Assembly: GCF_002575655.3 (NCBI RefSeq)
Contig: NC_053035.3
Span: forward strand, 86,639,322-86,703,321
Source of the DNA: Aegilops tauschii subsp. strangulata
Lineage: Eukaryota; Streptophyta; Magnoliopsida; Poales; Poaceae
Direction: 5' to 3'
Length of the DNA stretch: 64,000 nt
Shown here one piece after another: positions 55,600-64,000 of this stretch (positions are counted from its first letter, which is position 1; each line of letters starts with the position of its first letter). A program made the position numbers and the translations under genes. The notes under the pieces are model-generated. The model did no database searches, had not been told where the DNA came from, and was given only the letters and a program-made list of their open reading frames with translations.

Positions 55600-57204
55600 G
55601 TCTAATTCTTCTGCAGGACTATGTCTCCAGGTGTACTGAATGGATTATGGACAGTGGATGCACTAGTCATATGACCGGAGACAAGTCGTTGTTTGTCGAC
55701 CCCAATTTAACTGCTTCTCCTCTGAAGTATATCACTTTTGGCGACAACAATAAAGGAAAGGTAATTGAGCTAGGTAAAATTGCTACCTCCAAGGATAAGT
55801 CAATTGATGATGTGTTGCTTGTTCAATCCCTTGGATTCAATCTCATGTTTGTTGGCAAGCTATGTGATTTGGGCATGCTAGTCTTATCCTCTATATCCAA
55901 ATGCATTGTCTTCATGGCCTCTGACCATTCCTTCATCTTTGAGGGACTTCGAAAGGGTGATCTTTATATTGTGGATTTCTCTAAGGGTCCCTCAGTCCAA
56001 ACTTGTTTGCTTGCAGAAGGAACTGAAGGATGGCTATGGCACCGTAGACTTGGTCATGCAGGTATGAGAAATTTGCAGATCTAGTGAAGAAAAATCATCT
56101 CCATGGCATTCTTGATGTAAAATTCGACAAGAATCGTCTCTGTGCTGCTTGTGAAGCTGGTAAATTGGCTAAGAAGCACCATTCCTCAAAGACTGTCATG
56201 ACCACAACAAGACCACTGGAAATTCTTCACATGGATTTATTCGGTCCTTAGAATTACGCAAGGTTCGGTGCCAGTCGCTATGGTCTAGTTATTGTTGATG
56301 ATTTCTCTCGATCCACTTGGGTATTCTTTCTCGAAGACAAGACCTGCACTCAAGATATCTTCAAAACTTCACTAAGAAGGCCCAGAATGAATATGATGTA
56401 CAAATCAAGCACGTTAGAAGTGACAATGGAACTGAGTTCAAAAATACTCACATTGCTAAATTTCTCGATGATCATGGTATCACTCATGAGTTCTCTGCTG
56501 CTTATACTCCTCAACAGAATGGAGTTGTTGAACGAAAGAACAAGACTCTCATTGAAATGGCAAGAACTATGCTCAGTGAGTATAAAACTCCCATTTGCTT
56601 CTGGGCTGATGCTATTAACACTTCATGTCATGTTATCAATCGTGTTTATCTTCACAAGTTTCTCAAGAAAACTTCATATGAGCTTATCACTGTCAAGAAA
56701 CCAAATGTTCCTTATCTACGTGTTTTTGGTGCACCTTGTTACATTCTTGATATGAATCGTTCTTCCAAGTTTGCACCTAAGGCACATGAAGGATTTCTTC
56801 TTGGCTATGGATCAAACTCGCATACTTATCGAGTCTATAACTCTCACCACATGAAAGTTATGGAAACGGTAAATGTGCGGTTTGATGAATCTAACGGCTC
56901 TCAAAAGGAGCACCTGCCAACTGTGATAGATGAACCATTGATATCGGATGTTATTCGGCAAATGGCCATTGGGAGCATCAAGCCTGTTGAGGGAAATGCA
57001 CCCGAATCATCTGATGATGATGCTCCTATGACCCAAAGCAGAACTCGACAAGCCACTACTGAAGCAAATGATCCTTCGAATGGAAATGGAAATCAAGATC
57101 CAAATGCCAGTCAAAATGGCAATCCTGAAGGGAATGATGACGCAAATGCCGATGCTGATGATGAACATCATGAAGAAAATGCTCATCCTCGAGTGGCAAA
57201 TTGA
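55600..57204 (+). pseudogene. Sirevirus protease and integrase
   Basis: WIMDSGCTSHMTGD with the catalytic Asp at about 55650. Integrase zinc finger WLWHRRLGHAGMRN, with both His present, then a one-base shift at about 56070, CAAC, HMDLFGP followed by a stop (TAG, about 56249), VDDFSRSTWVFF, a shift at about 56340, SDNGTEF (Asp near 56422), and NGVVERKNK. The C-terminal half is open to 57204 with an acidic, Asn/Asp-rich tail. It would cut and insert element cDNA in an intact relative. Confidence 0.8.
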
Positions 57205-58810
57205 GTTGATCCATCGTTAATTCTTGATGAAATTGAGAATCCAGGTTATCGACCCACAACTCATTCACGCACTCGTTTGGCTAACTACTGTGGCAGTTTT
57301 TCCTTTGTTTCATTGGCAGAACCTACCAAATATGAAGAAGCCATGAATGATACAGATTGTATGAATGCCATGCAAGAGGAGTTGGTGCAATTTGAATTGA
57401 ATGATGTATGGGAACGGTTGACAAACCGAATCCCAAGAAGCACAATATCATCAGCACAAAATGGATCTTCCGCAACAAGCAAGATGAAAATGGCATTGTG
57501 GTAAGAAACAAAGCACGACTTGTTGCTCAAGGGTACACACAGGTAGAAGGTATTGATTTCGGTGAAACATATGCTCCTGTTGCATGCCTTGAGGCAATTC
57601 GCATTCTCCTTGCTTATGCAAATTACAATGATATCTTTCTATATCAAATGGATGTGCAAAGTGCTTTCCTCAATGGTGAAATTGATGAGGAAGCTTATGT
57701 TAGACAGCCACCTGGCTTTGAACATCCTGAGTTTCCTGGCTTGGTATGACACCCTGAAGAAGTTTTTGCTAGACAAAGGGTTCAAACCAGGATCCACATA
57801 TCCCACACTTTTCACTCGTGCAGTTGACAATGATTTTTTCGTCTGTCAAATCTATGTGGATGATATTATCTTCGGCTATACTAACAATGCGTGCAGCTTA
57901 GAATTTGGGAAAATGATATCCGATAAATATCAAATGTCCATGATGGGCGAACTCAAATTCTTTCTTGGACTGCAAATTCGTCAACAAGCGAATGGTATCT
58001 TCATTTCTCAGGAAAAATATCTGAAGGAGTGCCTGAAGAAGTTCAAAATGCAAGATTCCAAAATGAAGGGCTATAAAACTCCAATGCCCACGAATGGTAA
58101 GCTAGATGCAGATGTGTACGGTAAGGATTATGATCAGAAAGCCTATCGTTCGATGATTGGATCTCTTCTTTACCTATGTGCATCCAGACCTGACATTATG
58201 TTGAGTGTTTGCATGTGTGCCCGCTATCAAGCTGCACCGAAAGAATCGCATCACCAAGCGGTCTAGCGCATTCTGAGATATTTGGCTCACACCCCCACCT
58301 TAGGTTTATGGTATCCTAAGGGAGCACAGTTTGATCTTGTTGGTTATTCAGACTTAGATTGGGCTGGTGACTTGGTTGATAGGAAATCTACTTCGGGGAC
58401 ATGTCATTTCCTCAGTAGATCATTGGTCTGTTGGTCTTCAAGGAAGCAAGTGCATATCATTGTCTATGGCTGAGGCCGAATATATTGTTGCTGGCTCTTG
58501 TTGCACTCAGTTATTGTGGATGAAGCAGACACTAAAGGATTATGGCATCAAGGTCAAGCGTATCCCTCTATATTGTGATAATGAGAGTGCCATCAAAATT
58601 GCACACAATCTTGTGAAGCACTCTCGCACGAAGCACATTTCCATCATACATCACTTTATTCACGATCATGTGGCCCGAGAGGATATTATCAACAATCACG
58701 TCAAGACCGAAGATAATCTCGCTGATATCTTCACCAAGCCTCTCGACGAGAAAAGATTATGTGTGTTACGGTGTGAGCTAAATATCCTAGACCTCGCAAA
58801 TGTGCAGTAA
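57205..58810 (+). pseudogene. Sirevirus reverse transcriptase and RNase H, with internal deletion
   Basis: RT starts at about 57320 (EAMNDTDCMNAMQEEL), with a shift at about 57420 and [16 protein letters not shown]. At about 57740 the text jumps from PEFPG to WYDTLKKFL, missing the conserved KALYGLKQAPRA block (roughly 15-20 codons). YVDD is at 57853-57864. The rest runs through LKFFLGLQI, a stop at 58263, VGYSDLDWAGD, a shift at about 58445, AEAEYIVAGSC and LADIFTKPLDE to 58810. It is clearly dead as RT. Confidence 0.85.
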
Positions 58811-59250
58811 GATAGACTCGGCACCCGTGCTAACACTTTCACATCTTTGAAGGAATGGGTGCATAACACTCGAAGAGTCTGAAACTTTCGACAAAGTGAA
58901 AGTTCCTTTTTGAGAGTGAATACATTAACGAAGAACTAGACTAACCGGGTGCCACGATAATTGTGCGATGATCGGGGTCATACAATTATTATACGGTGGG
59001 TTAAGCCACCACAATTTCCTTTCATTGAATTTCTTTTTGATTCGATGGATTTGATTTCTGTCCGAATGCATTTCTCTCATAGCTATTTGTTCGTACTTGT
59101 GTTCTCTGCTGAGTGAAATGCCTAGGACCCTGGTTTTCCCTCTAATCTATCTCTTCCAGTCTATGTTGATCTTTCTGCAAGTCAGATTCTCTTCCAGTCT
59201 ATGCTCGGGGTCATACAGATTTTTCCTCATGAGTTCCCAACTTTCCTGCT

Positions 59251-60559
59251 ATGAAGAACATCGGTTGTTTCAATGAAATTCTGCAAGTCATCGAAGACTA
59301 TGGTCTGACGCATGTCCTAGGCTATCAGCATCCATGGAACAAGGAGATTATTCTTCAGTTTTATGCAACATTATATATCTCCGGCGATGAGTCAGATAGC
59401 ACAAAATGGATTATGGAATCAGTGACAAAAGGAAAGCGAATCAAATGCTCTGCTATGGACTTCGTATCTCACTTTGATTTCCCTCGGTTTGAACATGGCA
59501 AAACTGAGATTCGGGTTCATAACATTGATGCCATCTCTGATGAAGATTTCTGATGTACAATGGATGAAGATAAGATTCATGATTACAATGGTCCTCCTCT
59601 GCCTGAGCACTTGACATTCGACAATCAGACGTTATATCACATTCTCACATACACCCTCTGTCCACTGGCTGGGATGAATACTAATAATGCTATATCTGAT
59701 GTTCTTCGGAACAAGATGCCATCTCCCGAGGGTTTATCTTCGATGTCGAAGACATGTTCTTGTGCATCCTAATGGATTTAGCTCAGTATTCGCGCCATGG
59801 ATTCAGAAAGTGGTTGACTATGCAATGAAGACCGAATATCTTGCTAAAGTCAGTCACAAAAGCTTCATTCCTCCTATGCATGATACGCTGAGAGTAATGG
59901 AAGATTTCTCTTCAGGAAAAGCTCCAGAAGCAAGTCCTGATTACCATACTACCTTCAATGCCCCAAAGCTGCCCCAGCGTGATCGTCTGCCAAACACTCA
60001 AGCTCCTTCACACCTCGAAGTGAGCATGCTCACTCAACAGTTGCTATTGAAGCATATGGCCGAAGATCGTCAAGAAAAAGAGCATCTGGCTGCCGAACTT
60101 AATGCTATTCACAACCGAACAAAAGTTGTGCATATGATTACAGCAGAAAACAAGGAGCGCTTATGGAAATTACTTCGGAAAATTTTCTCCAAGAAGCAAC
60201 TCAGCAAATCTAACCTCCAAGAACTCTATCAGTACATTGATCAAGGGTTTACTGCTGAAGATTATCAAGATCGTTCCACTCCACCTTTGCCAGCTCGTGA
60301 ACCTACTAAGAATTTAATTTGAATTCAGCTACGCAAATTACTCGACGAACCAGAAGCAACATCGCCTACTGAAAAACCTGCTCAAGCAAATCCTCTGTCC
60401 CGAAAAATGCTCGAAGTTGATCCAAATGTGCCTTCCTCTTCCAAGACACAAGTCAGTTTAGAAGGATCAGCTGCTGCTACCGCTAAATATGAAGATGTTC
60501 CAGACACTTCCGAACCAGAAACTTCTTCAGGCAGTTCTTCAGGTGATGCCTCAGAGTGA
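59251..60559 (+). pseudogene. Env-like / plant-transposon-protein ORF of Sirevirus copy 2
   Basis: ATG at 59251 and the conserved IILQFYATLYISGDESDSTKWI; stop at 59551, the same frame continues to about 59772, then a shift into PWIQKVVDYAMKTEYLAKVS, a Lys/Glu-rich coiled coil (QEKEHLAAELNA), a stop at 60320 and a Ser/Glu-rich tail to 60559. It is the same family as 41284-42319 but clearly diverged. There is no obvious signal peptide or membrane anchor, so a true envelope role is doubtful. Confidence 0.65.
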
Positions 60560-60617
60560 ATCAGATTCACCGCTTTCTCGCACTCGTGTTTTTCATCACC
60601 TTTTTGACAATAGTTGA

Positions 60618-60936
60618 CAAAAAGGGGGAGACTAACATCGAGAGTTTGATAGATTTGCTCTGTTAGATTTGGTGTTTGTGTTTTTTTCTTGCTCTATCTT
60701 TTGAGACAATTACGCCATTTCGTGTGCTCTGATGTAAAACTTCTGTTATGGGTTGTAATATTAATATCCCTGCCTGCTGCACTATTCTTTGTCAAAGCTT
60801 ATTGTTTTGCAGGTGGAATTATTAATAGAAGTTATGAATGATTGCACTTTACTCTCGTTGGATTATCTATCATCAGTGTGAATCATTACCTCGTATGATT
60901 GAAAATTCTCCACACACTCAAATGAATTGCAAGGAA
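60618..60936 (+). other. Sirevirus copy 2 purine tract and 3' spacer
   Basis: GACAAAAAGGGGGAGA at about 60616-60631, then about 306 nt of non-coding sequence up to the LINE boundary. The layout matches 42401-42717. Confidence 0.6.
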
Positions 60937-63900
60937 TTTTTCTCTCGAATACGCACGAGTGTGCGTACTATATATTCAAGAAGAAAGGGGGAAAGAGCCC
61001 CTCCACGTTGGTGATTACATACTTACATAACCCCAACTCCACCCATTCTAACACTTACAAACTAATTCCTCACGACATGTCCCACCTCCAAGGCCGCTAG
61101 GAAGCGATCTATATCCACTTCAAGCAACCCTGCAGCCTTCCACACTGCGCACTCCACAGCTACCCTATGCATTACAAACACGATCGACGGGGCATACCCC
61201 TCAAACACTATGCCATTTCGATGCTTCTATAGCTCCCAAAGCACCAGGACGATCAGCGCCCGCGTGTCCTTCTTTTCAACCGCGTTATCTGTGGTGATCA
61301 CCCACCACTCTGCAAGACTTGATGTTGCTGTCAGTGTCCATTGTGGCTTTCCCCAAACCGTGCACACCCGCGTCCATACCTCTCTGGAGAAGACACACCG
61401 GAGCAGTAGGTGGTTTATACTCTCCTCAACTTGGTCACAAAGCGGGCATGCTTCCTCGTGCTCTAATCCACGGCTCGCTAATCTATTCGATGTCCAACAT
61501 CTATTCTGCATTGCGAGCCAAGTAAAGAATCTGCACCTCAAGGGGGCCTTAGACTTCCATGTGAACTACGTTGTTGGATCTTTCTCCCGAGCCCAAAATT
61601 TAGCATGGTACGCCGATCTCATGGAGAAGGAGCCGCTTGGCTCCCACGCCCACCTCACTGAATCCACCGAGTCCTGGTGCAACTGAACTCTCTCCATTCG
61701 ATCCCACAAACTTAGGTACTCCTGAAGCATCTGATTCAGCACTTCAGGTCCTATGTCCAATGCCCAAGCTTAGTTCATCAAGCGTTAGCTAACTGTACGG
61801 CTGCTTCGTATCCTTTGTCGCACCGTACTATAGAGTGCTGGCGCCAGTTCCTCCACTCTGAATCCATCCACCCATCTGTCCTCCCAGAATAGCGTGTTCT
61901 CTCCGTTGCCCACCGTTGCATGGCTGGCAGCCTGGAAGATTTGCATAGATTTTCGAGGGACTGAAATATCGAACTCTGCCCACGGCCTCGATGGATCCAC
62001 TCTTTTTAGCCAGGGCCACCGTGCCTGCATGGCCATATTCAGCCACTTTAGGTTGGGAATGCCAAGCCCCCCTGCCCATCTCAGCGAGCACACTTTCTCC
62101 CAAGCCACTCTACACTGGGAACCGGACACCTGATCCTTGGCACACCACAAGAACCCACGGCAAATCTTGTTCATGGCCTTTATGACCTTTTGTGGGGTGT
62201 CTAGTGCCATCATCATATGTATAGGGATTGCACAGAGCACAGACTGGACAAGTGTCATTCTTCCACTCTTCGGCATGTTGACGGCCATCCACCTAGGTAG
62301 GCATCGAGCCAGCTGATCCACCATACCCATCAGCTGAGCTGCCATTTGCTTTCACAGGGTGAGAGGGAGCCCCAAGTATCTGCACGGATAAGAACCTTGC
62401 GGGCAGCCAAGCACCTGCACAACCCTCTCCATGATCACCGAATTGCACCGTATTGGCAGAGCAACACTCTTCTGCAGGTTGACTATGAGACCTGACGCTT
62501 CACCAAAGAGATGCAGCAAGGCTGCACAAGTAGTGAGATCCTCCACATCCGGTTTGAGGAAGATCATGACATCATCCGCGAACATAGAAACTCTCTCGGT
62601 AAAACCTCTCGAAGCGAGTGGGGAAAGGAGACATCGCTCGAGAGCAACACCAAACATCCTCTGCAGTGGCTCCATTGTGAGAATGAATAACATCGGAGAA
62701 ACGGGGTCTCCCTGCCGCGGGCCCTGGCAGTTGTAATAGGCTCTCCCGGCACACCATTAACCATGATCCTCGTTGACGATGTTGCAAGTAGTCCGCAGAT
62801 CCAGTCGATCCACTTAGTGCTAAAACCCATGCACCTCATCACTTCCACCAAGAAGCCACTGAACCGAATTAAACGCCTTTGAGATATCCAGCTTGAGCAT
62901 GATGGTTGGCTGTTTAAGCGCGTGCAGTCTCCTTGCTGTACTTTGCACTAACATGAAGTTGTCGTGTATGGAACGTCCCTTGACAAAAGCAGTCTGATGT
63001 TTGCCAACCAGCCATGGCAGCTCCAAGGCTAATCTAACCGCGAGCAGCTTGTCAATTATCTTGATCACACCATCAACTAGGCTCACAGGCCTAAAATCTT
63101 TCACGTCGATCGCCCCATCCACCTTTGGCAGCAGGGAAACAATTGCCTTATTGATAGCATGCAACCCTCTCATATCACCACGAAAGAAAGAGGCAAGCGC
63201 GGCCATGATGTCCTCTTTAATAATCTCCCAGCATGAAGCATAAAAACGACCCGTGAATCCATCCGGGCCGGGTGCCTTGTCCATAGGCATTGCATTCACA
63301 ACCCTCCGCACCTCCTCCTCTGTGAAGGCAATGTCAAGGCCCAGCATGTCCAAGCAAGGTAGCTGAAGCGCCTCTAGGTTGATAGAGGTCAATCGTTGTT
63401 GAGCTGTCCCAAACAGATTCTTGTAATACCCATCTACCATGCTTGCAATCTCATCTTGGTTTGTGGCCACTGAAACTCCATCAGACAACGAGGTGATCAT
63501 GTTCCGCCTCTGTCGGTGACACGCTGACTGGTGGAACAGCCGCGTGTTACCCTCTCCTTCCCGTAAGAAAAGGATCCTAGATCGCTACCTCGCGATGGTC
63601 CGTTCGAGCGAGCATAACCCCAACAGCTTCTGTTTAAGTAATCTCCATAGCTCCCGCTCCTGCTCAGACAAAGCTCTCATGTCCATCGCGTTGTCCAGCC
63701 GCTGGATCACTTCCAGCGCGATTGCGATTTGAAGCTTTACATTACCGCACCGATCACTCCATCGCTTTAAGCTTTTTTCCGTGGCTCTCAACCTCATATC
63801 CAAAGTCTTGAAAGGATTATCCTCACAAGGAACCGAGGCCCAGGCCTCTGCTATGATATCCAAAAAACCCTCGGCCTTCATCCAGAAAGCCTCAAACTTA

Positions 63901-64000
63901 AAGCGTGAACCCATGCATAGGTCCGTGTTCACGTCGAGCAGTAGTGGGCAATGGTCCGAGATAGCCGATCCCACCGCACTAAGGCAACAAGTCGGGTGTA
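60937..64000 (-). mobile_element. LINE (L1 type, non-LTR retrotransposon), 5' end beyond window
   Basis: Minus-strand ORF2 with domains in the normal order: end of the endonuclease (SDHCPLLL at about 63959), a linker, RT, a C-terminal zinc knuckle and a 3' UTR ending GAGAAAAATT at about 60937, where a short A run marks the 3' end. The 5' part and ORF1 lie past 64000. The TSD cannot be checked. Confidence 0.8.
61110..64000 (-). pseudogene. LINE ORF2 (endonuclease end, reverse transcriptase, zinc knuckle), broken
   Basis: From 63974: endonuclease C terminus, a coiled linker (LSEQERELWRLLKQKLL), a stop at about 63585, then RT with MDKAPGPDGFTGRFY (near 63270), LVGKHQTAFVKGRSIHDNF (near 63005-62955) and KLDISKAFNSV (about 62880), a frameshift, the catalytic FADD at 62582-62571, LQKSVALP and YLGLPL, a stop at about 62350, MPKSGRMTLVQSVL, and GGLGIPNLKWLNMAMQARW. 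After more breaks comes the zf-RVT domain with C-x2-C...H...C (CPLCDQ...NHLLLRC, 61448-61395). At least five breaks make it non-functional. The family is the plant L1 clade. Confidence 0.8.

Larger units (their letters stand above)
53122..60936 (+). mobile_element. Sirevirus-type Copia copy 2, 3' LTR missing or hidden
   Basis: Begins with the primer-binding site ATTGGTATCAGAGC at 53122, then gag with a zinc knuckle, an intermediate ORF, protease-integrase, RT-RNase H, an env-like ORF and a purine tract, all on the plus strand in normal order. It stops at about 60936 where the LINE begins, 306 nt after the purine tract. Every frame is broken. Confidence 0.85.

Overview
This window looks like intergenic DNA from a large grass genome, most probably a Triticeae species (wheat, barley or Aegilops type). 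The reasons are the LTR families, the CACTA termini and the dense Stowaway and Tourist/Harbinger MITEs. I find no intact host gene in 64 kb: nearly every base can be placed in a transposable element, and the main story is deep nesting.

Layout from the outside in. (1) The oldest layer is Sirevirus-type Copia sequence at 41.3-60.9 kb: an env-like ORF with its 3' leader, one LTR, then gag, pol and a second env-like ORF. (2) A nearly complete second Copia/Sirevirus-like element (43217-52316, minus strand, TSD TTAAC) sits inside that LTR. (3) A CACTA transposon, of which only the right end is in the window (about 40612-41283), sits in the first env-like ORF. (4) A Gypsy element on the minus strand (from before position 1 to 40606) sits in that CACTA. 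It has gag and protease but no RT or integrase, plus an antisense, intron-containing coiled-coil ORF, as in the Tat lineage. (5) The Gypsy element is split by a Copia element (2863-12027, TSD GCGTC) and by a 24.5 kb CACTA element, called CACTA-B (15634-40109). (6) CACTA-B has no recognisable transposase. It contains a minus-strand multi-exon gene with tandemly repeated exons (17.1-23.2 kb), a plus-strand set of exon-like modules (26.6-33.2 kb), gene fragments, many minisatellites, a Pack-MULE-like element with a 9-bp TSD, and several MITEs, three of them nested in each other. The right edge (about 60937-64000) is a decayed minus-strand L1-type LINE.

All retroelement reading frames are broken by stops, frameshifts or deletions. 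The least damaged is the Copia at 43-52 kb. The Copia at 2.9-12 kb has very similar LTRs and a perfect TSD but a ruined Angela/BARE-like pol, so it probably moved as a non-autonomous family. The most unusual part is the interior of CACTA-B, where exon modules appear to have been amplified in tandem on both strands. Family names (Fatima-like, Angela/BARE-like, Maximus-like) are from memory of sequence style and should be tested against a Triticeae repeat library.
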